The notes under the pieces were generated by a model. It was given only the letters and a program-made list of their open reading frames with translations, made no database searches and was not told the DNA's origin. DNA of 64,000 bases from Coralliovum pocilloporae (GTDB lineage Bacteria; Pseudomonadota; Alphaproteobacteria; Rhizobiales; Cohaesibacteraceae), in assembly GCF_030845175.1 (NCBI RefSeq), contig NZ_CP132542.1:2329501-2393500 (forward strand), read 5' to 3'. This document shows, one piece after another, positions 45,647-53,656 of the stretch; the stretch's first letter is position 1; every line of letters starts with the position of its first letter. The position numbers were made by a program, and so were the translations under genes.

Positions 45647-45673
45647 TTACGATAACTAGGAATTATGATGCAT
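45641..45673 (+). repeat. Island site 3 (left inverted repeat of module 2)
   Basis: The core AGTTACGATAACT is at 45645-45657, then AGGAATTATG and ATGCAT (45668-45673). Here the core extends to a perfect palindrome: arms TTCCTAGTTA and TAACTAGGAA around CGA (45641-45663). The right arm contains the AGGA ribosome site of the carbamoyltransferase and the left arm contains the recombinase stop codon. Confidence 0.9.
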
Positions 45674-47374
45674 TTTTCCTTGGGGATTCATATTGGGCAT
45701 GACAGGGGTGCCGCGTTGATAAACGACGGTGAGTTAGTTGCAGCAATCGCCGAAGAACGCCTTGATCGACTTAAGCATTCAAACTCACCTGACTTGCCGG
45801 TTAAGGCTATAAAGTCTGTTTTATTGGAGGCTGGGGTTCAGCGATCTGAGATCGCTGTTATTGGAATTAGCTACACCAATGTTGTGATCGACAATATTCT
45901 TGGGCAACTAAGAGACGAGATTCTTGACTTCTTTTCCCCATGGACACCCGATATTATCGGATGTGAGCATCATGATTGCCACGCATATTCGACATATTAT
46001 ACGTCCACTCTTGAAAACCCGCTCATCATTGTAGCAGATGGTGCTGGCGATATTGTTGGCTCAAAATTGGAAGCGGAATCTGCTTATGTTTGGCAACGAG
46101 GAGGCCTCACAAACATCGGACAACGCCTTCAAGATTTTGGAATGGTGCGACTGAACCGTCGTAATTCATATAACATAGATTATATGCATCCTGAAGATTT
46201 TGAAAAACAAATCAGTGTGGGGCGTAAATATGAGCAGTTAACCTATCTTCTTGGGTTCGGTCATGGCCAATCAGGCAAAACGATGGGCCTTGCAGCTGGT
46301 TACGCCCCCCTTGTACCGCCTCCTTCCCGAACACCTGCAGGGTTTGACTTCTCGCTTACGTTTTCTGATATCTTACGTGAAATACATGCCGTTTGGCGAA
46401 GTAGCGGGCAGTCCTGGCATCATTTCCTTACTTGTTATAGGGGAGAAATTGCGGCAACCGCCCAGGCTTGGACTGAAGCTATTATGACATCTCTGATAGA
46501 TGAAGCCATGAAACTGGAGAAACGGCGCAATCTGTGTCTCGCTGGCGGGCTGTTCCTCAACTGCACCATGAATCATAAACTGCTTCAACTGAAGTCTGTT
46601 GAGAAAGTGCATATCATACCGGCTGCTGGAGATGACGGCCAATGTATTGGCGCTGCCTTCATAGCTTATCAAGCTCAATTTGGCGATCCGGATCGAGACG
46701 CTTGCACATTCCCGTATCTTGGTTGCTCTTATTCAGAAGCAGAGATTCAAGATGAACTGGTGTATTTTGGTTTGCCAGCAAAAAAAATGGATGATGGCTG
46801 GTTGGCAGAGCAAATTGCAAAAGACATTGATGCCGGTTTAGTTGTCGGCATGTTTCGTGGGCGATCAGAACTGGGGCCACGTGCTTTGGGGCATAGAAGC
46901 TTGTTGGCCGACCCACGGAGACAAGGAATGAAAGATAGTCTCAATTTAATTAAGGGACGTGAACTCTTCCGCCCGTTTGCTCCCATGGTTACCTGGGAAG
47001 ATCAATTTGAATACTTTAATCTTGAAGCGCCTTCGACCTATATGTTGTTTGCTGCTGAAGTCAAAGATATCTATCGGGAGGATCTTCCTGCAATCACCCA
47101 CGTTGATGGCAGCGCAAGAGTGCAGGCTGTCAAATCTGAGTCAGATGCGTTTCTTCACAGTCTCCTGAGAGCTATTGAAACACAGACCGGTTTCCCGATT
47201 GTTCTCAACACATCTTTCAATCTTGCGGGAGACCCGATCGTTGAAAGCCCACACGATGCAATTGCGACATTTCTCTCATCAGCAATCGATCGGCTGGTTC
47301 TTGGATCCTACTACCTGAGTGACAAATCCAATATTGGCTCTACAATCAGAACAAGACAGCGAAATATCCGGTAG
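45665..47374 (+). CDS. Carbamoyltransferase of the NodU/CmcH family, module 2
   Basis: A 569-residue (or 568 from the second Met at 45668) O-carbamoyltransferase. The N-terminal Kae1/HSP70-like ATPase half has LGIHIGHDRGAALINDGELVAAIAEERLDRLKH and the metal-ligand stretch HHDCHAYSTYY, with VADGAGD. The C-terminal half has VGMFRGRSELGPRALGHRSLLADPR and IVLNTSFNLAGDPIVESP, hallmarks of the family, which transfers carbamoyl from carbamoyl phosphate to hydroxyls of sugars or antibiotics. The start lies in site 3; the 3' end overlaps the convergent nuclease-ATPase gene by 29 bases. It lacks neighbouring sugar or antibiotic genes, and the target is unknown. Confidence 0.93.
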   Translation: MMHFSLGIHIGHDRGAALINDGELVAAIAEERLDRLKHSNSPDLPVKAIKSVLLEAGVQRSEIAVIGISYTNVVIDNILGQLRDEILDFFSPWTPDIIGCEHHDCHAYSTYYTSTLENPLIIVADGAGDIVGSKLEAESAYVWQRGGLTNIGQRLQDFGMVRLNRRNSYNIDYMHPEDFEKQISVGRKYEQLTYLLGFGHGQSGKTMGLAAGYAPLVPPPSRTPAGFDFSLTFSDILREIHAVWRSSGQSWHHFLTCYRGEIAATAQAWTEAIMTSLIDEAMKLEKRRNLCLAGGLFLNCTMNHKLLQLKSVEKVHIIPAAGDDGQCIGAAFIAYQAQFGDPDRDACTFPYLGCSYSEAEIQDELVYFGLPAKKMDDGWLAEQIAKDIDAGLVVGMFRGRSELGPRALGHRSLLADPRRQGMKDSLNLIKGRELFRPFAPMVTWEDQFEYFNLEAPSTYMLFAAEVKDIYREDLPAITHVDGSARVQAVKSESDAFLHSLLRAIETQTGFPIVLNTSFNLAGDPIVESPHDAIATFLSSAIDRLVLGSYYLSDKSNIGSTIRTRQRNIR

Positions 47375-50300
47375 AGGTTTGCCTCGGGCCTGTTGCTCGA
47401 TTAACCTTCCAGAAGATCGGCCGCCCGGTCTGGGTTATCTGTACTAATTTTGTACATTCCATTTTGTCAAACAAATCGCGATTGGCGTAGCTGTCAGCGG
47501 TGGATTTCAGGATCGTGGTCGCTTGATTTTCCCCCCATTTCTGGGCCGCGAAGCGTGTGAGATTGGTCAAGACCAGTGGCGTTGGGTAAATTGCAGATCG
47601 TTCACCCATGAACGCAATTCCCCGTCGTTTCATCATCAGACGACAATTCTCGAAATAACGCTCGGCCCTGTCCCTGTCGGAACGCGCCTCCGCGAGAACA
47701 GCTGCAAGGTTGTAGAACGCCCAATCAAACAAACCGTTGCCGTAGCGTATTGAGTCATCCAGTCCCGAGGTTACAAAAAACTGCGAGGCATCTAACGCTT
47801 TCTCCGGGTCATCGAACCGAAACAAAGATATAACGGCAAGTAACAATTCAATCCGCATAATCGAGTCGGTATAATTCTCATGAGTGCATAAGCGCAACAT
47901 GTCGCGAGCTTCATCATAGACAGCATTCATGCGCTCGAGATTCTTAAAATCATAGATAGCATCAATCACGAGTAACGTGAGCCGCGTGTATATCTGTAAC
48001 CGCTTAATACTTGAAGCCTTTGCCAGATTAAAAGCAATTTCCCCATGATTCTGAGCTTTTTTCTTGCCACAATATAAGTAACGTCCGGCCCTGGTGATGG
48101 CATGACACAATTGCAAGCTTGGATCACCGGCTATTTTCGCCTCTTGCAATGCGAGCGCACCGAAGTGGTCTGATAGCACCTCATGATTGGTTTTCCGGTA
48201 ATGCTCTTGCAATCGATCATACAGGTCAAACCTAACAGCGTGATCCCAGTCTGGTCCGCCTTGCTCCATATTGGCAAGCAATTCCAGCATGTCCCGTAAT
48301 GCTTCACCAGTTCTGCCAATATTCTGACGTGCATGCGCACGCAGTTGCATAATCGCGGCTCTTTTACTGGATATTCGACCGATCTTGCCTTCGATATGAC
48401 TCACCCACTGCTCTGCCCGGTTGCAGCATTCGATGGCTTGCAACAATGGAAAATTATGCACTGCCATATAACTATAAGCTGTCGCAACTGTAGCAAGCAG
48501 GTTCTCTTCCTTATTGAGTTTTGTTGCAGCCTCAAAAAGGGTCGGGATGAACCTGAAGAATTGCCTGTCAATCTCCAATGCGCTGAAGTTTTCAATCTTT
48601 ATAAGTTGCTCCCAAATAGGAGACAGAATTTCGAAGACTTTTTCATAGTCACCCGCCAATGTATGGATCTCGGCTTGAACAAAATCAGGTAGTCGTTGCA
48701 GCATCCCGGGGCGTGTGCGAAATATTCGAATGGTCTCACTTACACGCTTTGCAGATATTACGTATTTTCTAGTTTCATGGAGAAGGTTTTCGTGAAAAAA
48801 TGATGGCTCTCCAGAATTGAACTTCAAGAAAAACCGCTCTACCAACAACCGCTTGGCGGGCGTTGATGATTCTTCGCCGTCAAAGAAATCAACCCAAATT
48901 GACTGATCAAAAGTAAATCCGAAGAAACTCGCAACGGTCAGAAAATCCAATGCAAGAGAGCCTCCATCGGCCTGGGCAAGAGCATTCAAACGTTTTTCGT
49001 AAATAGTTTTGACGTCTGTCGGCAAGTCATCTTTCGAGGCAAAAATTTCCGGTTCTAGTAGCCCAACCGTTCTCCGAGAGGCAAATTCAGCAACATCCAT
49101 ATCCACCAAATAAAGGAAAACCTCAAAAATTATAAATGGATTGTTATCTCCCAGTTTTTGTATGCTTGTTCTTACATTTTGAGGGAAGTCGACAGCGGTT
49201 GCATCAATAAGTTTCTTACTGTCGGAATCGGTTAATTTATTTAGTTTGAAATCATGAACATATTTCTCATCGATTTGCCGAGTGAGAGATAGGAGAGAGA
49301 AGTATTCGTCATTTGGAAACGTATGATCGTCGCGACCAGTGACGATCAATGTGACAGCCCACCTACACTCTCGTGTTTCCGTCATCCAGTTTTTCAGTGC
49401 TTGTAGTTCGGTACGCTGTGCATGATGAGCATCCTCAATGATAAGGATAACGGGGAGCCCGTAATCAATTGCAGCACTCATAAGAGTGTCTATTGATCTG
49501 TCGTTGTGCTCGAAATCGTTGCGAGAGATTTGAAGTTCTTGCAAATGATTAACATAGTGCAGGCGACCATCACTTTCGAAACTAAGCTTTGCAATGAAAT
49601 TACCTGATCCCTGAAAGGGTTTTACCGCCTCTTCTACTGTGCGCGTTTTACCTGCTCCTGCCTCACCTTGAAGACTGATGAAATGGAAAGTCGAATCTCT
49701 ATCAAATATGCGCTTCAGCTTATCGCGAATGCTGAAGTGCTGGTTACCAATGAAGGATGGCTCGAACATCGGCATAAAAACATTCGGCGTAATGGTTATC
49801 TTGTGATGCTTGGCATTACAGTCCAGATCAAATCGGATTTGAGATTTCTCATCGACAGTCAAGGCTTGAGCCTCAAATATCCGCACCTGTGTTTCCCCAG
49901 GCTTGATGTGCATAGCGACAGGTTGCTCTGACAAACCCCACGTAATATCTGATGTTAAAGAGAGCTGAACAGGTTGGAAGTCATCGCTATAGTTACTGAT
50001 CGACAGATAAAGTCGCAGTTTATCGCTTTGGCCGAAATCAGCGGCTTCATATTGATAACAAATTACAGGTTCTGATTTGTCAAAATCAGGTAATTGATGC
50101 GAGGTTGGGAGCGATATTTTATGTCGATTCAGAGCATAATGTTCAAGACCGGCATCCAATAATGTGGATACTAATCTGTATCTATCAACGATAAAAAAAT
50201 TGATATCCTTTGTGGCCCAACTATCAATACCACGATGAAGGACATATGGTGTAATCGTTCCATTAGTAACGAGAATATAGGCTGATGCTTCTTGATAATG

Positions 50301-50627
50301 ATGCTGGCTCATATCACTTAGAAAGCTCTCATCAAGCCTTTCAGCTGTTGTGGTCTTGCATTCCACATACAGACGTATGCCTGTTCTGGACGCTGGAAAG
50401 TTGATGCCGAACAAGCAGAAATCAACATCAATGGCCTCGACAATGATGTCTTTGCCTTTGTCATGTTTTCTCGGAGTCAACTCAATCGTGACTTTGTCTC
50501 GTGCTATAGCAAGAGACTGCTGGATATAGCGATAGATCAATCGCTCGAATTCATTGTGGGTTTCCGCTACCGATGGCCAGGCGAAAGCATTAGGATTTTT
50601 GGTAAGGAAGTGTGTGGGGCCTGCCAT
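47346..50627 (-). CDS. Avs-like protein: Mrr-type nuclease domain fused to STAND ATPase, module 2
   Basis: A 1093-residue protein. Residues 20-160 form a restriction endonuclease-like domain with the PD-(D/E)xK pattern: Asp60 (KGKD) and Glu89-Cys90-Lys91 (YVECK). Residues 180-285 look like a beta-sandwich linker. A STAND ATPase follows with Walker A GEAGAGKT (321-328) and Walker B VILIIEDAH (Asp399), then a long helical TPR-like region to the end. This nuclease-NTPase-repeat order is that of Avs antiviral proteins, in which the repeats sense a phage protein and the nuclease degrades DNA. All catalytic residues are intact. It is 6 bases downstream of the unknown 387-residue gene and convergent with the carbamoyltransferase. 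Antiviral function is inference from architecture. Confidence 0.87.
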   Translation of the reverse strand: MAGPTHFLTKNPNAFAWPSVAETHNEFERLIYRYIQQSLAIARDKVTIELTPRKHDKGKDIIVEAIDVDFCLFGINFPASRTGIRLYVECKTTTAERLDESFLSDMSQHHYQEASAYILVTNGTITPYVLHRGIDSWATKDINFFIVDRYRLVSTLLDAGLEHYALNRHKISLPTSHQLPDFDKSEPVICYQYEAADFGQSDKLRLYLSISNYSDDFQPVQLSLTSDITWGLSEQPVAMHIKPGETQVRIFEAQALTVDEKSQIRFDLDCNAKHHKITITPNVFMPMFEPSFIGNQHFSIRDKLKRIFDRDSTFHFISLQGEAGAGKTRTVEEAVKPFQGSGNFIAKLSFESDGRLHYVNHLQELQISRNDFEHNDRSIDTLMSAAIDYGLPVILIIEDAHHAQRTELQALKNWMTETRECRWAVTLIVTGRDDHTFPNDEYFSLLSLTRQIDEKYVHDFKLNKLTDSDSKKLIDATAVDFPQNVRTSIQKLGDNNPFIIFEVFLYLVDMDVAEFASRRTVGLLEPEIFASKDDLPTDVKTIYEKRLNALAQADGGSLALDFLTVASFFGFTFDQSIWVDFFDGEESSTPAKRLLVERFFLKFNSGEPSFFHENLLHETRKYVISAKRVSETIRIFRTRPGMLQRLPDFVQAEIHTLAGDYEKVFEILSPIWEQLIKIENFSALEIDRQFFRFIPTLFEAATKLNKEENLLATVATAYSYMAVHNFPLLQAIECCNRAEQWVSHIEGKIGRISSKRAAIMQLRAHARQNIGRTGEALRDMLELLANMEQGGPDWDHAVRFDLYDRLQEHYRKTNHEVLSDHFGALALQEAKIAGDPSLQLCHAITRAGRYLYCGKKKAQNHGEIAFNLAKASSIKRLQIYTRLTLLVIDAIYDFKNLERMNAVYDEARDMLRLCTHENYTDSIMRIELLLAVISLFRFDDPEKALDASQFFVTSGLDDSIRYGNGLFDWAFYNLAAVLAEARSDRDRAERYFENCRLMMKRRGIAFMGERSAIYPTPLVLTNLTRFAAQKWGENQATTILKSTADSYANRDLFDKMECTKLVQITQTGRPIFWKVNRATGPRQTSTGYFAVLF

Positions 50628-50633
50628 AATTTG

Positions 50634-51797
50634 CTACCAGAACTTCAACTTGGTTTCCAGCATGCTTAGACTTTGTTCCGCATATTCGCGTGCGCCAGAA
50701 TCATTTGAGAGTATCGAGGCATATCGTGTTGCCGTATGCGAAAGGATGTCTGCAACTCTCATGTGTTGATTTTTGCGAATGGTTGCCAGGCGTTTCTGAG
50801 GACGCTCTAAATCGGAACTATCCTCTAGATAGGGTGGAATACCAGTATTGATATAGATTTGATTTAACCGGATAACCACGGAACCGGTATGATAATATCC
50901 GCCTCTATTATCTTTGCGTTTAGCAATACCACCAGTCAGGTAAACCGCGATATCTGATACGGCTGCTCCACGACAAAGCAGTTCGGCGCTAAGGGCATTT
51001 GCAACCTGTCGTCTGAATCGCCAGCTTCTTTCTTGGAACTTTGCAAGGGGGTCCTGGTCTTCGTTACGCCTTATTGCCCGTTCTGCAAACACACGATTAC
51101 ATCGGTTCAGCGCAAAAACACGTCTACAAATATCGCTGTTCGCAAGGCTTATCCGACCTCGGCAATTTATTACGCATCCATATGCCCGTAGTAGTAAGAT
51201 ATTTGCGATATTGTCCGCGGCAAAATCGCTGTCATATCGGGCGTCACCACCAAATTCATGAAAATTAAGTTCATTAATTTTCTGCAGCAGCGAATGGACT
51301 GTATTGTGCCAATAGTTCTTGACCAGATAATTGGTATAGGCCTGAGAGAAGGCTTTAACAGGGTCTTCGTCGAATAAATCGACGAGTGCTTTTATATCCG
51401 TTGCAGGCGGGTGAAGTCTCTGGAGTCCCCATTCCCGGAACGCTTCTGTTGAAGTAAAAGTAACATGCATCCGGTCTGGCTTGCGCCGCTTCTGGAATTG
51501 AAATCGTCCATAAAACTCGTGTTCAGCCCGAACATCATCCGGCGGTCTCGCCGCGCCTCTTATGCCTTCAGGGCGGTTAGAAACAAAATAATCAATGAGT
51601 TGGTCATCAAGCCCATTTTGTTCAAAGATCCTAGCGAGACAATCATCATTCTGCTTTAACCAGTCAAGAGAACACAAACGATTGGCCCCACTGTTCAAAT
51701 AAGTGGCCACGCGACGCAAGGCATTCCGGAAACATTCGTCAGCATGATCCAGTGAGAACAAGTCGTTTCCTTGCCAATCAGTCGACACCCGTGTCAT
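50634..51797 (-). CDS. Unknown protein, first gene of the minus-strand arm of module 2
   Basis: A 387-residue protein that I do not recognise. It is soluble, rich in Arg and Asn, with no signal peptide or membrane segment. Points to note are a Cys-containing helical segment ILLLRAYGCVINCRGRISLANSDICRRVFALNRCNRVF (about residues 205-240) and SDIAVYLTGGIAKRKDNRGGYYHTG near residue 285. The true start is the ATG at 51797; the ATGCAT of site 4 overlaps it in another frame that quickly stops. It precedes the Avs-like gene by 6 bases and is almost certainly co-transcribed and functionally linked, perhaps as a regulator or partner of the ATPase. Confidence 0.8.
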   Translation of the reverse strand: MTRVSTDWQGNDLFSLDHADECFRNALRRVATYLNSGANRLCSLDWLKQNDDCLARIFEQNGLDDQLIDYFVSNRPEGIRGAARPPDDVRAEHEFYGRFQFQKRRKPDRMHVTFTSTEAFREWGLQRLHPPATDIKALVDLFDEDPVKAFSQAYTNYLVKNYWHNTVHSLLQKINELNFHEFGGDARYDSDFAADNIANILLLRAYGCVINCRGRISLANSDICRRVFALNRCNRVFAERAIRRNEDQDPLAKFQERSWRFRRQVANALSAELLCRGAAVSDIAVYLTGGIAKRKDNRGGYYHTGSVVIRLNQIYINTGIPPYLEDSSDLERPQKRLATIRKNQHMRVADILSHTATRYASILSNDSGAREYAEQSLSMLETKLKFW

Positions 51798-51824
51798 GCA
51801 TAATAATTCCTAGTTATCGTAACT
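51796..51824 (-). repeat. Island site 4 (right inverted repeat of module 2)
   Basis: The complement of site 3 with one mismatch over 29 bases: core AGTTACGATAACT at 51812-51824, the AGGAATTATT linker, then ATGCAT at 51796-51801. The left arm is not extended here (TTA instead of TTCCT). The site points into module 2. Confidence 0.88.
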
Positions 51825-52005
51825 TAAGTAAAACAGTTGAGCAGACGATATAATGCAATCAGCCGAATGACAATCAAAACGAGATTAAATTTCCACACGC
51901 ATCCAAAAAATGGATGCATAATGTCTCAAGGTTGCATAAATCTGGCCGTTAGCATCTGAGTCATCGGACGGGCCATGTTTGAGCGCCTTCCATAATCAGG
52001 TTTAC
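51825..52005. other. Intergenic stretch right of module 2
   Basis: It holds the promoter-like sequence above, an inverted repeat GCATCCA/TGGATGC around 51899-51918 and an ATGCATAAT fragment (51914) that recalls the site linker region but lacks the core. I see no gene. Confidence 0.4.
51847..51873 (-). promoter_or_regulatory. Promoter-like sequence reading through site 4
   Basis: On the minus strand TTGTCA (51873-51868) and TATATC (51852-51847) with a 15-base spacer predict transcription into module 2 from just outside site 4. A TTGATTGT motif also occurs upstream of site 2. Confidence 0.4.
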
Positions 52006-53160
52006 CTATCGGTAGGGTTTTCCGATGCTTAACCCCTGGTTGATAGTTTTGATGCCGCTGTTCTTCGTATAGGGACGTATCGGGAAACTCATGTAGTTGG
52101 GTCGCTAGCGAATCTTGTCCTTGCGCGTGCCATCAAGGCGATTCTGAATGATCTTTTGCTGTGTCTTTGCTGGAGATGTGACATGAGCATCGGCTGTGAT
52201 CTTGCCTGTCGCCGTTTGACTATGCTGTCGATGATATTTTTGTCTCTAAGTAGATCGAAGAAGGTTTGATCAGGCGAGCAGTGACCGGACATTGAAACAG
52301 TCAGGGGTTTTCCTAACATCTCAACCATCGCTGAGCCGCTTCACCGCATTGCGGTTGTGATAAAGATCGGGATGATCATGATCCCATCATTGGTTGGTGT
52401 CAGAATCTTGTCGAAGAGGATGTAGAGATCACGAAGAACTTCTTAGCCCTTCTTGCGTGGTACATGTCAAACGTTTTGCATCCTTGCGGGGGTAGCTGGC
52501 CTTCATACGTCGTGACCTCACCATCATGCGCGACACGAATGAATACCTCGCCACTGTCTTCCTTTACGATATCGATATAATCGTGCGATGGAAAATATGC
52601 CCCAACATCAAGAAGGCAGCGTCTGACCAGCCTGCAGCCAGTTTTTGAGGCAATAACTTTCGGGGCGTGACTGTCTTCATTCTTGAACAAGATCCAACAT
52701 TCTCTCTGTTGGCGTTCGGATGCATGCTGAGCAACCGAATGGTCTTCGGGTGTGTCTTGTCGTTCTGATAGGCTTTGAGGACCGGTACTATCAGATTGGC
52801 GATTGCCAAGTGTTGTTTGCCCAGTCGCTCAGTGATGCCGCATCTCCAACACTCTGCCCCTGCCTTATGAGGGCGGCAAAGGTTTTGTCCTGGTCAATCT
52901 CATCCATGGGCCTGCGCACGACACTCTCGGCAAGAGAGGCTTCCAGCGTTATCGCATCATCCGCATCGCCTGTGATAATGCAGGAGACGGACACAAAGCA
53001 GGCTTTGGATTGGGGTTCCGTTTCCCCATTCAGTTTGGTGAGTGCATGAGATCGATGCTCGCCTGCCACGACCTCGTAATACTCGTAAAGACATCAGCGA
53101 AGATTTCCCTTTGCGTGGCGCTGTCACATGTAACGACTGCAGTTATCCATTCAAAGGCTG
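52006..53160 (-). pseudogene. Decayed plasmid-type parB gene
   Basis: Fragments in all three minus-strand frames follow the order of alphaproteobacterial plasmid ParB proteins: LQSLHVTAPRKGK, then YYEVVAGEHRSHALTK and LEASLAESVVRRPMDEIDQDKTFAALIRQGQS (ParB DNA-handling core), LIVPVLKAYQNDKTHPKTI, GEVFIRVAHDGEVTTYEG, LLRDKNIIDSI, QQKIIQNRLDGTRKDKIR and RPNYMSFPIRPYTKNSGI near the C-terminus. Several frameshifts and stops separate them, and the total is shorter than an intact gene, so it is a pseudogene with internal loss. It indicates that plasmid or ICE-derived DNA once entered this locus. Confidence 0.72.
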
Positions 53161-53441
53161 ATGGTCGAAGAGTAAGAGCAAAAAAATACGCCTATTATCG
53201 GCGTGACAACAAATCCAGCGATAGCTATGGCAAGTCGATCCCATGAAACAAGTTGGAAAGCGAATTCGCTGAGATCTTAGAACGTCTTCAGCCAACCGAG
53301 ACTATGGTGGTCTTGGTCAAGGCGACATTCTACTATGTCTGAAACCAGCGTTCGGCACAAGCGGCAGATATCAAGAAATCTCCCGTCAAAAAGCCTAACT
53401 ATTTAGGATGTTAGTGACGTTTTCTGATGGGAGAGGCAAAA
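53161..53441. other. Region between the parB relic and tRNA-Thr
   Basis: About 280 bases in which I see no gene, no clear terminator and no copy of the tRNA 3' end. It may contain the lost 5' part of the parB relic. Confidence 0.4.
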
Positions 53442-53516
53442 TGGTGCCGCAGGGGAGGATTGAACTCCCGGCCTCGTCATTACCAATGACGCGCTCTACC
53501 ACTGAGCTACTGCGGC
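53442..53516 (-). tRNA. tRNA-Thr (anticodon GGT)
   Basis: A 75-base cloverleaf with CCA encoded. Acceptor GCCGCAG pairs with CTGCGGC; the anticodon stem CGTCA/TGACG closes the loop TTGGTAA, giving anticodon GGT. T loop GTTCAATC is canonical. tRNA-Thr genes are common integration sites, and the island with decayed parB lies against its 3' end. Confidence 0.97.
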
Positions 53517-53656
53517 GAACCGGAAAAGTGAGGCTGTGTTTATAGGGCAAGACCCGCAGAATCAAGGGGGATTTTCAGTTTATCCCATTTTTTCTGGCCT
53601 TTACCATTGCCGTTGTTTATGGCTGTCAGGTTGCTGGTCAGAAAAAGGCAGGTCTG

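Noticed and set aside
45651-45656. TACGAT in the site core as a -10 box for leaderless transcripts
   Set aside because: A fair -35 partner (TTGGCG) exists only at site 3; the other three sites have none at the right distance.
40967-51824. Integron attC cassettes
   Set aside because: The sites lie at the 5' ends of genes, are short and near-identical, and lack the long imperfect hairpin of attC; the recombinase lacks evidence of the IntI-specific insert.
40967-51824. A DDE transposon with terminal inverted repeats
   Set aside because: No DDE transposase is present and there are four sites in two inverted pairs with the recombinase outside both modules.
51914-51922. A fifth copy of the island site
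   Set aside because: Only ATGCATAAT is shared; the AGTTACGATAACT core is missing.
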